Below are positions 14,074-21,892 of a stretch of 23,247 nucleotides of DNA, in pieces. The translations under genes and the position numbers were made by a program. Source of the DNA: Chloroflexota bacterium (GTDB taxonomy: Bacteria; Chloroflexota; Dehalococcoidia; UBA3495). Position 1 is the first letter of the stretch; every line of letters begins with the position of its first letter. The stretch spans positions 9,464 to 32,710 of the forward strand of contig JADFNR010000022.1 of NCBI GenBank assembly GCA_022563275.1. Reading direction: 5' to 3'. The notes beneath the pieces were generated by a model. That model did not search any database. It was not told where the DNA came from and worked only from the letters and a program-made list of their open reading frames with translations.

Positions 14074-15930
14074 GTGTGCGGCATAGTTGGATACGTTGGA
14101 GGACAGGAAGCCTGGCCCATCATCTTCGAAGGGCTAAGGCGGCTTGAATACCGGGGCTACGATAGCGCCGGTATCGCCATCGTCGATCCCCAGGGCGAAA
14201 TACAACTACGCAAGACCGTTGGCAAGGTTAACGGCCTTAACAGCGCCGGAGCCCACCCCACCGGTACGGTAGGCCTCGGCCACACCCGCTGGGCCACCCA
14301 CGGCCGTCCATCCCACGAGAACGCCCATCCCCATATCGACTGTCAGCAGCGAATCGCCGTCGTCCACAACGGGATCGTCGAGAATTACCTGGAACTGAAA
14401 CGGCGGCTGATCGACGCCGGCCATGTCTTCGAATCGGAGACCGACACCGAAGTCCTCACTCATCTGGTGGAAGAGGGGATGGACCGGGGTCTGAGCTTCC
14501 AAGAAGCATTCCGGCGCATGGGCCGCATGGTGAAAGGCTCACAAGCCATCTCCGCCATCCTGAAGGGAAATTCCGGAGAGATCTGCGCCCTTCGTTTGGG
14601 GCACGCCGGTGGATTAGTGGTGGCCCAGGCGGAAGGCCAAGCGATCATCGGAAGCGATCTGCCGGCATTGCTGCCCCTCCTCCAGACCGAGTCCAATATG
14701 GGCCAGGTGGGCTACTTGGAGACCGGTGAGATGGTGGTGGTCACCCGGGATGGGGTTGAGTACCAAGACCTGGAAGGGAACCATATCGACAAGCAGCCCC
14801 GGATGGTCTCCCAGGAAGAGGTGCTGGTGGATAAAGCGGGATACCAGCATTTCATGTTGAAGGAGATCATGGAGCAGCCCCAGGCCGTGGCCAGCGCCAT
14901 GCGGGAGCGGGTCGATTTCGAGACCGGGCGGGTGGACCTTCCGGATTTCCCCCTCTCTCCCCAAGAGATAGCCGAACTGGACCGGGTGATGCTCATTGGT
15001 TGCGGCACCAGCTTGAACGCAGCCCAGGTGGGCCGTCATCTGGTGGAACGTTACGGCGGTCTGCCTGCTGAGGCGGAAAGCGCATCGGAGTTCCGGTACC
15101 GCGACCCATACATCGGCCCCCGCACCTTGGTGGTGGCCATCGGCCAGTCCGGTGAGACGGCTGACACCATTGCCGCCATGCAGATGGTTAAAGACAAAGG
15201 CGGAAGATTGGTGACGATCTGCAATACCGAGGGTAGCCAGGCGTCCCGCATCGCCGACGGGTCTCTCTACATGCGGGCCGGCATCGAGATCGGCGTCGCC
15301 AGCACCAAGACTTTTGTGGCTTCCCTGACAATATTGAACCTGTTGGCCATCTTCCTGGGCCAGTCCAGGGGAGTTTTGGACACGGCGAAGAGCCGAGAGT
15401 TGGTGGACGGCCTGGCGAAGCTCCCAAGGCTGATGGGCGATCTGCTGGCTGACAGCGCGGTATACCAGCACCTGGCCAAGGAATATGCGGGCTTCGACAA
15501 CTTCTTGTTCTTGGGCCGGGGACCGAACGCGGCCATCGCCTCCGAAGGGGCCCTGAAACTTAAAGAGATCAGCTACGTCCATGCGGAGGGCTATCCGGCC
15601 GGGGAGATGAAGCACGGGCCCATCGCCCTCATCGATGACGCCATGGCCACCGTTGCGTTGGCGCCAAAGGACTCCCTCTACGACAAAGTCGTGAACAACG
15701 TGAAAGAGGTTATGGCCCGGGACGGCCGGGTACTAGCGGTGCTCACCGAGGGAGATACCCAGTTGGCCGCCGACGTGGACCATGTTCTCTACATCCCGGA
15801 GGCCCCAGAGAACCTGATCCCGCTGCTCATCACCGTCCCGCTGCAGATGCTGGCCTATCACATCGCCCTCCTGCGGGACCGGGACGTGGACCAGCCTCGG
15901 AACCTGGCCAAGTCAGTGACCGTCGAGTAA
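14074..15930 (+). CDS. glmS: Glutamine--fructose-6-phosphate aminotransferase (isomerizing)
   Basis: GlmS makes glucosamine-6-phosphate from fructose-6-phosphate and glutamine, the first step toward UDP-GlcNAc and cell-envelope amino sugars. The 618-residue protein starts with GTG and then CGIVGYVG, so Cys2 becomes the N-terminal nucleophile of the glutaminase domain (about 1-240). Other glutaminase motifs are HTRWATHG at 70-77, HNGIVENY at 98-105 and the SETDTEV segment near 121. Two SIS domains follow, with CGTS at 310-313 and EIGVASTKTF further on. The C-terminus NLAKSVTVE is the family's typical end. In the sugar-phosphate loop the usual SQSGETADT reads GQSGETADT, with Gly at 357. GGGAGG at 14064-14069 is the ribosome binding site. 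It has its own promoter and appears monocistronic. Confidence 0.97.
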   Translation: MCGIVGYVGGQEAWPIIFEGLRRLEYRGYDSAGIAIVDPQGEIQLRKTVGKVNGLNSAGAHPTGTVGLGHTRWATHGRPSHENAHPHIDCQQRIAVVHNGIVENYLELKRRLIDAGHVFESETDTEVLTHLVEEGMDRGLSFQEAFRRMGRMVKGSQAISAILKGNSGEICALRLGHAGGLVVAQAEGQAIIGSDLPALLPLLQTESNMGQVGYLETGEMVVVTRDGVEYQDLEGNHIDKQPRMVSQEEVLVDKAGYQHFMLKEIMEQPQAVASAMRERVDFETGRVDLPDFPLSPQEIAELDRVMLIGCGTSLNAAQVGRHLVERYGGLPAEAESASEFRYRDPYIGPRTLVVAIGQSGETADTIAAMQMVKDKGGRLVTICNTEGSQASRIADGSLYMRAGIEIGVASTKTFVASLTILNLLAIFLGQSRGVLDTAKSRELVDGLAKLPRLMGDLLADSAVYQHLAKEYAGFDNFLFLGRGPNAAIASEGALKLKEISYVHAEGYPAGEMKHGPIALIDDAMATVALAPKDSLYDKVVNNVKEVMARDGRVLAVLTEGDTQLAADVDHVLYIPEAPENLIPLLITVPLQMLAYHIALLRDRDVDQPRNLAKSVTVE

Positions 15931-16189
15931 TTTCACGGTTTCAGCTCCTTGACCAGCCCCAATCCCCCCATCCGTCTCAATTTTTCACCGCAGGCAATAC
16001 TGTGTGCTCTATTTCGACGCCATGCTTACCGAATTCGGCGGGAATATCGCTGGGCTTCGCGGATGGCGTTATGATTGGTTCGAAATCCTGCAAATAAGAT
16101 GGCTAGTGGATTGCAGTTGCGGCGTGGTAGTGCAATCATGTAATCAGGCCTAGGTTCGTGATATAGCCTGGGTTCTGTCCATTTTTTCG

Positions 16190-16207
16190 ATATCCAGACA
16201 AGGATAT
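16190..16207 (+). promoter_or_regulatory. Hairpin covering the ribosome binding site of the TreT-like gene
   Basis: ATATCC at 16190-16195 pairs perfectly with GGATAT at 16202-16207 around a six-base loop. The likely Shine-Dalgarno sequence AAGGA (16200-16204) lies partly in the 3' arm, 10 bases before the ATG at 16215. The stem is AT-rich and only moderately stable, so it may tune translation or be temperature-sensitive. No experimental support is implied. Confidence 0.35.
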
Positions 16208-16214
16208 GTTGTAG

Positions 16215-17507
16215 ATGTATTCCAGGCTTGATCACCCCCCGGTTTCATACGAAGATTACCGCCCGTTCCTTGATCCAAAGTTGGCCGACGAATTGGCCGC
16301 CGTTGCGGGAGAGATGAGACAGCTACGGGTCTTGCATCTAAACAGCACCGCCACGGGCGGCGGGGTCGCCGAGATTCTGCAATCCATGGTGCCCCTGGGA
16401 AACTCCCTGGGTATCGAGACTGAAAGGATCGTGATCAACCCGGACTCGGAGGGGTTCTTCCAAGTCACCAAGAAGATTCACAACCTGCTCCAGGGCGCCG
16501 AGGGTGTCCTCTCAACCGAGGAATTGGACATCTACTTCAACTGCATCCAGAGGGTGGCCGACGAGATGCGGGCCAATGGCCTTTCGGCCGACGTATGGTT
16601 CGTGCATGACCCCCAGCTACTGCCCCTGGCCCGGTTGCTGCCCAAGAAAGAGGGTGAGACCTGGATCTGGATCTGTCACATCGACCTCACGACGCCCAAC
16701 AGATCGGTGTTGGACGCCCTGATGCCCCTGACTCAGGACTACGACCAACTGATCTTTTCCCAGACGGCTTACGTTCCCAATAACCTGGGAGACAAGGTCC
16801 CGGTGCTCATCGCGCCCCCGGCAATCGACCCGCTGACCATCAAGAACATCCCCATGGACCTTTCCCAAGCCCAGAAAATCGTGCGCGCCATGGGAATAGA
16901 CACCGCCCGACCCCTGATCACCCAGGTCTCGCGTTTCGACGTGTGGAAAGACCCCTGGGGCGTGATCGACGCCTACCGCATCGCCCGGGAGTCGGTGCCG
17001 GGCCTGCAGTTGGCCCTCCTGGGCCTGAGCCAAGCCGCCGACGATCCTGAAGGGGCGGAAATCTTTAAGACCGTGGCCGGCCACGCCGGCGGAGACCCGG
17101 ATATCCACCTTTATTTCGACCCCGCCGAGATGCCGGTCTCGGTGGATGAGGTGGTGAACGCCATTCAGATGGCTTCCCAGGTATTGATACAGAAGTCCAT
17201 CAGGGAAGGTTTTGGTCTCACCGTCACGGAGGGCATGTGGAAGGGCAAGCCGGTCATCGGCGGCGACGCCGGCGGCATCCGAGTCCAGATAAACGACGGT
17301 GTCAGCGGTTTCCTGGTGTCTTCCCCGGAGCAATGCGCCCAAAGGCTGGTGGAATTGCTTCAAGACGAGTCCCTCAGCGCCCGCATGGGCAAAGCAGCCA
17401 AAGAGAGTGTGCGCCAACGCTTCCTGTTGCCCCGGTTGGCCCTTGATTACCTGACCGTCGCCAGGTCCCACGTTAACGGCCGGATACCCGCGGTCAGCGG
17501 AGACTAG
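16215..17507 (+). CDS. treT: Family 4 glycosyltransferase, trehalose glycosyltransferring synthase (TreT)-like
   Basis: TreT joins NDP-glucose and glucose to make trehalose, a compatible solute and stress protectant. The 430-residue product matches the TreT pattern: VLHLNSTATGGGVAEIL near residues 38-54, then GFFQVTKKIHNLLQG, then WICHIDLTTPN. The block PPAIDPLTIKN follows. In the second Rossmann domain come SRFDVWKDPWGVIDAYR and the donor-site segment EGFGLTVTEGMWKGKPVIGG. The acceptor is not certain, because related GT4 enzymes act as trehalose phosphorylases or synthases. The ATG at 16215 has AAGGA about 10 bases upstream, inside a small hairpin. The gene stands alone, 284 bases after glmS and 219 before thrB. 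No otsA, otsB, treY or treZ is seen nearby. Confidence 0.8.
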   Translation: MYSRLDHPPVSYEDYRPFLDPKLADELAAVAGEMRQLRVLHLNSTATGGGVAEILQSMVPLGNSLGIETERIVINPDSEGFFQVTKKIHNLLQGAEGVLSTEELDIYFNCIQRVADEMRANGLSADVWFVHDPQLLPLARLLPKKEGETWIWICHIDLTTPNRSVLDALMPLTQDYDQLIFSQTAYVPNNLGDKVPVLIAPPAIDPLTIKNIPMDLSQAQKIVRAMGIDTARPLITQVSRFDVWKDPWGVIDAYRIARESVPGLQLALLGLSQAADDPEGAEIFKTVAGHAGGDPDIHLYFDPAEMPVSVDEVVNAIQMASQVLIQKSIREGFGLTVTEGMWKGKPVIGGDAGGIRVQINDGVSGFLVSSPEQCAQRLVELLQDESLSARMGKAAKESVRQRFLLPRLALDYLTVARSHVNGRIPAVSGD

Positions 17508-17697
17508 GCCGCCGCTCTGGATCAGCCGCCCCGGCAGCCCGCTTGAACTCCCGCTCAGTTCGCAACGCTCTACCTAGTTGTCCATCGCTTTCCCGCCTGG
17601 CAAGATGCCGATTTGATGTTAGAGTAGAGTCCGATTCGCGGTCCCAGCTTGCGTTGAAGCAGCGTTGCGCGGACTGCCATAATCTCGAAGACACACC

Positions 17698-17722
17698 CGG
17701 CCAGAAAGATCGGCCAGAAGAT
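17698..17722 (+). repeat. Short imperfect tandem duplication just before thrB
   Basis: CGGCCAGAAAGAT (17698-17710) is followed directly by CGGCCAGAAGAT (17711-17722), which differs by one missing A. The second copy contains the purine stretch AGAAGA, the only ribosome-binding-like sequence ahead of the thrB ATG at 17727. The duplication may have arisen by slippage. Confidence 0.5.
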
Positions 17723-17726
17723 CAGA

Positions 17727-18650
17727 ATGACTCTAGTCCGCGTCAAAGCCCCCGCCACCACCGCGAACCTAGGCCCTGGATACGATTGTCTGGGCCTGGC
17801 CTTGGACGTCTGGAATACCCTGGAAGTGGAGGTTATAGACGGCGGCGATCCTGTGGTCGAGATTACCGGCGAGGGCGCCGGTGAGTTGGCAACCGGGCGG
17901 GACAACCTGGTCTACCGGTCCATGGAGTTCCTGTTCCATGATGCCGGTCAGGATATGCCCGCGGTCCGCATCCGGTGCGAGAACGCCATTCCCTTGGCCC
18001 GCGGCATGGGGAGCAGCGCCGCGGCCATCGCCGGTGGATTGGTTGCGGCCAAAGCCATCTGCTCCCAGGACTACACGGCCAACGACCTGCTGGAGATGGC
18101 CGCGACCATCGAAGGACACCCGGATAATGTCGCCGCCGCGGTTCTGGGTGGTATGCAGTTGGTCATCGTGGACGAAACCGACGACGGCCAGCGGCTCTTC
18201 ACGGTGCCGGTGAACGTGCCGCCGGAGTTGCGTGCCGTGCTTTTCGTACCCGACGTTAGGATATCCACGGAGGACGCACGGGCCGTTCTGCCGGAAAAGG
18301 TATCCATGGCCGACGCAGTGCATAACATGGGCCGTGTTGGGCTTCTGGTGGCCAGCATGGCCATGAATCACCCGGAGTATCTGGCCATCGCAACCCAGGA
18401 CCGGCTGCACCAGCCCTACCGCCAGCCGCTGTTCCCGGCCATGAAGGTGATCTTCAAAGCCGCCCTGGACGCCGGCGCGCTGGGGGTATTCCTATCCGGC
18501 AGCGGCTCCACGGTGCTGGCCCTGACCCAGGGCCGGGAGATGACCATCGCCTATGAGATGGCGGAGGCGGCCCGGCAGGCCAGCGTTGAGGGCAATGTCA
18601 GCGTCACCCAGCCCACGGTGCTAGGCGCCCATCTGATCGGCCAAGAATAG
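17727..18650 (+). CDS. thrB: Homoserine kinase
   Basis: ThrB phosphorylates homoserine with ATP, the step before threonine synthase. The 307-residue GHMP-family protein has the N-terminal motif [15 protein letters not shown] at residues 9-23 and the phosphate loop [16 protein letters not shown] from residue 89. The C-terminal GHMP motif is [14 protein letters not shown]. The [14 protein letters not shown] segment, typical of ThrB, separates it from mevalonate-pathway kinases. The ATG at 17727 is supported by the conserved first strand VRVKAPA. The lysC gene starts seven bases after the stop, so the two aspartate-pathway enzymes form an operon. No hom or thrC gene is in the window. Confidence 0.94.
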   Translation: MTLVRVKAPATTANLGPGYDCLGLALDVWNTLEVEVIDGGDPVVEITGEGAGELATGRDNLVYRSMEFLFHDAGQDMPAVRIRCENAIPLARGMGSSAAAIAGGLVAAKAICSQDYTANDLLEMAATIEGHPDNVAAAVLGGMQLVIVDETDDGQRLFTVPVNVPPELRAVLFVPDVRISTEDARAVLPEKVSMADAVHNMGRVGLLVASMAMNHPEYLAIATQDRLHQPYRQPLFPAMKVIFKAALDAGALGVFLSGSGSTVLALTQGREMTIAYEMAEAARQASVEGNVSVTQPTVLGAHLIGQE

Positions 18651-18657
18651 ACACGTC

Positions 18658-19890
18658 ATGCCTCTCGTAGTCCATAAATACGGCGGTTCGTCGGTGGCCA
18701 ACGCCGAGATGATACAGAACGTGGCTCGCAGGATCGCTAAGGTCAGGAAGCAGGGCACGGGTGTGGTGGCGGTGGTCTCCGCCATGGGTGACACCACCGA
18801 CGATCTGATTGAACTGGCCCATTCAGTTTCCGATCAACCCCATCCCCGGGAGTTGGACCTGCTGCTATCGACCGGCGAGTTGGTGTCTTGCACGCTGTTG
18901 ACCATGGCCCTGGCGGACCTGGGTCAGGAAGCGGTGAGCCTCACCGGGTCCCAAGCGGGGATCCACACGGACACCAGCCACGGCCGGGCCCGGATCCACC
19001 GGGTGGACACGGCCCGGATGCTGGAAGAGTTGCAAGAGGGCCGGATAGTCGTGGTGGCAGGATTCCAAGGGATAACCGAGGACGAAGACATCACCACCCT
19101 GGGCCGGGGCGGCTCCGACACCACGGCGGTGGCGCTGGCGGCGGCCCTGGAGGCGGACCGGTGCGAGATCTACACCGATGTAGACGGCATCTATACCGCA
19201 GACCCCAGGATCGTCCCGGAGGCCCGCAAGCTGAGCGAGATCAGCTACGATGAGATGCTGGAGCTGGCCAACTATGGGGCGAAGATGCACCCTAGGTCCA
19301 TCGAATTGGGTGCGGTTTACAATGTTCCGATTTACGTGGCTTCCAGCTTCAACGATACGCCTGGAACATTGATACACGGCAACGTGGACAAGAGAGATAT
19401 GGAAGATAGAATCAAAGTAACGGGGATCGCCTGCACCACCAACGTGGCCAAGATCACCTTGCGCAGCGTTCCGGACCGCCCCGGTGTGGCCGCCGCACTG
19501 TTCGAGCCCCTGGCCCAATCTGGGATCAGCGTGGATACGATCGTCCAAAACACCAGTGAAGACCGGACCACGGACATCAGCTTCACCGTCAGCGGCACCG
19601 ATCTGCAGGCCGCGCTGGCCAAGGTCGGGGAAACGGCCAAGGAGATCGGCTCTGGCGCCCTGATCAGCGAGGCCGGTCTGGCGGCGGTGAGCGTTGTAGG
19701 ATCCGGGATGCAACACACCCCGGGCTACGCGTCGCGCATGTTCCGGGTGCTGGCTGACGGAAACGTAAACATCGATATGATCACCACATCTGAGATTCGC
19801 ATCTCCTGCATCATCAGGGAAGAGCAGGCCGAGGAAGCAGTGCGGCTGCTCCACCGGGGCTTTCAGTTGGACGAGCCCGATTCCGAATAA
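18658..19890 (+). CDS. lysC: Aspartate kinase with tandem ACT domains
   Basis: Aspartokinase catalyses the first committed step to lysine, threonine and methionine. The 410 residues are typical of the LysC type of Bacillus and Corynebacterium. The kinase domain opens with VHKYGGSSV (Lys7 to Ser12), continues with [19 protein letters not shown], and has the nucleotide-binding [13 protein letters not shown]. Two ACT domains follow residue 250: [15 protein letters not shown], and [19 protein letters not shown] with [14 protein letters not shown]. These are the usual allosteric sites for lysine and/or threonine. The ATG is seven bases after thrB, implying coupled expression. An internal ATG at codon 248 could yield a separate regulatory subunit (listed separately). 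Confidence 0.95.
   Translation: MPLVVHKYGGSSVANAEMIQNVARRIAKVRKQGTGVVAVVSAMGDTTDDLIELAHSVSDQPHPRELDLLLSTGELVSCTLLTMALADLGQEAVSLTGSQAGIHTDTSHGRARIHRVDTARMLEELQEGRIVVVAGFQGITEDEDITTLGRGGSDTTAVALAAALEADRCEIYTDVDGIYTADPRIVPEARKLSEISYDEMLELANYGAKMHPRSIELGAVYNVPIYVASSFNDTPGTLIHGNVDKRDMEDRIKVTGIACTTNVAKITLRSVPDRPGVAAALFEPLAQSGISVDTIVQNTSEDRTTDISFTVSGTDLQAALAKVGETAKEIGSGALISEAGLAAVSVVGSGMQHTPGYASRMFRVLADGNVNIDMITTSEIRISCIIREEQAEEAVRLLHRGFQLDEPDSE
19399..19890 (+). CDS. Possible internal lysC product: aspartokinase beta subunit
   Basis: An in-frame ATG at lysC codon 248 begins [11 protein letters not shown], exactly at the junction between the kinase and ACT domains. Purine-rich AAGAGAGAT stands immediately before it and could act as a weak ribosome binding site. 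Translation from here would give 163 residues with both ACT domains. In Bacillus aspartokinase II and Corynebacterium LysC, an internal start at nearly the same place makes the beta subunit of an alpha2-beta2 enzyme. Use of this start is inferred from position only. Confidence 0.35.
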   Translation: MEDRIKVTGIACTTNVAKITLRSVPDRPGVAAALFEPLAQSGISVDTIVQNTSEDRTTDISFTVSGTDLQAALAKVGETAKEIGSGALISEAGLAAVSVVGSGMQHTPGYASRMFRVLADGNVNIDMITTSEIRISCIIREEQAEEAVRLLHRGFQLDEPDSE

Positions 19891-19930
19891 CCCGTCCCAC
19901 GACATACTGGCGTGCCGGTTTCCCAATCCG

Positions 19931-19945
19931 CCTTTGATCCAAAGG
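19931..19945 (+). promoter_or_regulatory. Hairpin covering the ribosome binding site of the family 2 glycosyltransferase gene
   Basis: CCTTTG at 19931-19936 and CAAAGG at 19940-19945 form a perfect six-base stem with a three-base loop. The Shine-Dalgarno sequence AAAGGAAG (19941-19948) lies half within the 3' arm, 7 bases before the TTG at 19956. Stem formation would hide part of the ribosome binding site. Confidence 0.35.
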
Positions 19946-19955
19946 AAGTGAGCCC

Positions 19956-20672
19956 TTGCCTCACCCGTACCTATCAGTTGTGATTCCCACGTTCAACGAA
20001 GAAGCCAGGATCGCGGGAACCCTCTCCCAGGTGATTGAGTATCTTGCGGGTCAGGATTACCGGTGGGAGGTTGTGGTGGCCGATGACGGCAGCACGGACC
20101 ACACCGCACGATTGGTGGGCCATGTGATCGTGGAACACCCCAATGTCCGTATCCTTCGCCTGGTCCACCGGGGCAAAGGATGGGCGGTGAAGAACGGCAT
20201 GCTGGCGGCGGAGGGCGAGTACCGTTTGCTTTGCGACGCCGATCTGTCGGTCCCCATCGAGTTGGTGGAACGGCTTTTGCCTCCTTTGGGGCCCGGCTCT
20301 GACATCGTGTTGGGCTCGCGCGAAGCTCCCGGCGCGGTCCGGATCGGGGAACCGGCGCGCCGTCATTTCATGGGCCGCGTATTCAACCGTCTTGTGAGCC
20401 GTTTGGCTGTGCCGGGGTTAGCCGATACCCAATGCGGGTTCAAGTGTTTCCGGAGAGAGGCCGCCCAAGACCTATTTCCACGGCTGACCTTGGATGGGTT
20501 CGCTTTCGACGTCGAATTGTTGCATCTGGCCCGCAAACGTGGGCTGACATTTTCCGAGGTCGGTGTGGACTGGTATTACCGGTCTCAGAGCAAAGTTAGG
20601 CCATTCCGGGACTCATTGGCCATGACGCTGGACCTGATTAAAATTCGCTGGCGGCACCGCAAACCGGTATGA
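19956..20672 (+). CDS. Family 2 glycosyltransferase (dolichyl/polyprenyl-phosphate sugar transferase type)
   Basis: Relatives such as ALG5, DPM1 and GtrB move glucose or mannose from a nucleotide sugar to a polyprenyl phosphate at the inner membrane face. The 238 residues show the GT-A opening VVIPTFNEE at 8-16, DDGSTD at 43-48, the acceptor-side segment GKGWAVKNGMLAA, and the metal-binding CDADLS at 93-98. The segment DTQCGFKCFRREAA, near 158-170, is diagnostic for the ALG5/DPM1 group. There is no C-terminal membrane segment, so it resembles soluble or peripheral members. The start is TTG with AAAGGAAG at 19941-19948. It lies 65 bases after lysC. The sugar and the lipid acceptor are not known. 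Confidence 0.87.
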   Translation: MPHPYLSVVIPTFNEEARIAGTLSQVIEYLAGQDYRWEVVVADDGSTDHTARLVGHVIVEHPNVRILRLVHRGKGWAVKNGMLAAEGEYRLLCDADLSVPIELVERLLPPLGPGSDIVLGSREAPGAVRIGEPARRHFMGRVFNRLVSRLAVPGLADTQCGFKCFRREAAQDLFPRLTLDGFAFDVELLHLARKRGLTFSEVGVDWYYRSQSKVRPFRDSLAMTLDLIKIRWRHRKPV

Positions 20673-20999
20673 CACTGTCTTCGTATTAATCCCTAAAACC
20701 AGGCTGCATCGGCCCTGATTTGGGATGTTGGGTATAAGTCGGTAGGAATTTCTATATTTTACTTGTGTCAGGGCTTGACCTTTGGCGAGGCGATAGTGTA
20801 ATTACTATTTAGACTCTAGGCATGAAACGAGCCTCGATCAACGAATGACCGGCGCGTCGTCAATCGGCCGTGGTCGACAGGGATATTCGCCAGCGATATC
20901 GGATTGATCATAATGGGCTTTTTAGGGCTTGCCCGACTGTGATGTGGCCCCTTATTGGGGGTTCGGTCAACGGGAATGCAGCGCCTGACAGGAGACGGG
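20673..20999. other. Intergenic leader region with one promoter-like site
   Basis: These 327 bases separate the glycosyltransferase gene from the TPR/HIRAN-like gene. The first half is AT-richer than its surroundings and holds a promoter match (20775-20802). The later half would be a long untranslated leader with small palindromic pieces, such as CCCC and GGGG around TTATT near 20950, and GGGCTTGCCC near 20926. No gene with recognisable motifs, tRNA or riboswitch was found. Confidence 0.5.
20775..20802 (+). promoter_or_regulatory. Probable sigma-70-type promoter
   Basis: TTGACC at 20775-20780 and TGTAAT at 20797-20802 each match five of six consensus bases, with a 16-base spacer. It would drive the gene at 21000 with a leader of about 190 bases. 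Confidence 0.5.
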
Positions 21000-21809
21000 A
21001 TGGATTCGGAAGCTACACGCACACCCAATAGCATGAGGCTGAAGCGGGACCTCAGCAGCGAAGCGGTGAACCTTGCCCTGCAGGGGGAGTGGCAACGGGC
21101 CACAGAGGTTAACAAGGCCATCCTGGAGTTGTTTTCCGACGACGTTGAGGCGATGAACCGCCTGGTGAAAGCGCTGATTGAGTTGGGTAGTTACCTGGAC
21201 GCCCGGGCCGTCTTGGACCAGGTCCGCGAAGTGGCCCCCTACAACAACATCGCCAAGAAGAACCTGGCCCGCCTGGACCAGTTGACCGCAGATCCTCACT
21301 CGTCGAATCCAGCTTCTTCCAAACAGACCAAGAAGACCGCCGGAGTGCCCCAGATATTCATCGAAGAGAGCGGCAAATCGGGGACGACCATCCTGCGGAA
21401 CACGAAAGGTAACAAGGCCGTGGTCCACCTTTCTCCCAGCGACCAGGTTGTCCTCTCTCGAGACAAGAACACGGTAACCGTCCGGACATTGGACGGGCAG
21501 TTACTGGGTCAGGTGGAACCCAAGCTGGGCAATCGGCTGGCCCGGTTGATGGACGGGGGGAATCAATACGCCGCCGCGGTGGTGACAGTGAACGACCAGG
21601 GAGTCTCCGTTATCATCCGGGAGACATTCAAACATCCCGGCCTCCAGACCGCGTGCTCTTTCCCGTCCAAGGCCAAGGAAGAAGACCGGGTGTTCCTGAA
21701 CGAGACAGTGGCCCGGTTCATGCGGGAAGAAGAAGGGGACGATGATGATGAAGACGAGAACATCATCGATGAAGAAGAGATGGACACCGGCTGGACTGAG
21801 GACGAGTAG
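21000..21809 (+). CDS. Protein of unknown function: TPR-like repeats, HIRAN-like domain, acidic tail
   Basis: I do not recognise this as a named gene. The 269 residues fall into three parts. Residues 15-95 are helical repeats resembling two or three tetratricopeptide units (ALQGEWQRATEVNKAILEL, then LVKALIELGSYLDARAVLDQ). After a Ser/Lys-rich linker, residues about 140-205 contain TVTVRTLDGQLLGQVEPKLG and ARLMDGG, then AAVVTV. This resembles the second half of a HIRAN domain, a small fold that binds DNA ends in other proteins. The last 30 residues are almost all Asp and Glu. The ATG at 21000 is preferred because AGGAG (20990-20994) lies five bases before it; a TTG at 20955 is an alternative. 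It has its own promoter candidate and faces the DUF11 gene. The HIRAN call is pattern-based. Confidence 0.65.
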   Translation: MDSEATRTPNSMRLKRDLSSEAVNLALQGEWQRATEVNKAILELFSDDVEAMNRLVKALIELGSYLDARAVLDQVREVAPYNNIAKKNLARLDQLTADPHSSNPASSKQTKKTAGVPQIFIEESGKSGTTILRNTKGNKAVVHLSPSDQVVLSRDKNTVTVRTLDGQLLGQVEPKLGNRLARLMDGGNQYAAAVVTVNDQGVSVIIRETFKHPGLQTACSFPSKAKEEDRVFLNETVARFMREEEGDDDDEDENIIDEEEMDTGWTEDE

Positions 21810-21817
21810 CTCTATCT

Positions 21818-21850
21818 AGCCGTCCTCGGATTCTATTCGAACCCTCGGCT
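21818..21850. terminator. Imperfect hairpin between convergent genes
   Basis: AGCCG at 21818-21822 pairs with CGGCT at 21846-21850, and an inner stem of GG, one bulged A and TTC pairs with GAACC. It starts 8 bases after the stop of the TPR/HIRAN-like gene. There is no T-run, so an intrinsic-terminator role is only a possibility. Confidence 0.3.
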
Positions 21851-21867
21851 GACCCCCCGGCCGGTTT

Positions 21868-21884
21868 CCGGCGCTTCTTGCCGG
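21868..21884. terminator. Short GC-rich hairpin after the DUF11 gene
   Basis: CCGGC at 21868-21872 and GCCGG at 21880-21884 form a five-base GC stem with a seven-base loop, 8 bases past the DUF11 stop on the minus strand. Further GC pairing is possible outside it. No T-run follows. Confidence 0.3.
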
Positions 21885-21892
21885 AGCCCGGA

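Noticed and set aside
16145..16187. Intrinsic terminator after glmS
   Set aside because: CAGGC/GCCTG can pair around a 16-base loop, but the T-run at 16182-16187 is 11 bases beyond the stem and the site is over 200 bases past the glmS stop.
17570..17905. Minus-strand frame with a hydrophobic stretch (about 20 residues) across the thrB start
   Set aside because: The hydrophobic part overlaps the thrB 5' end, there is no good start codon near it, and the rest is low complexity; judged a chance frame.
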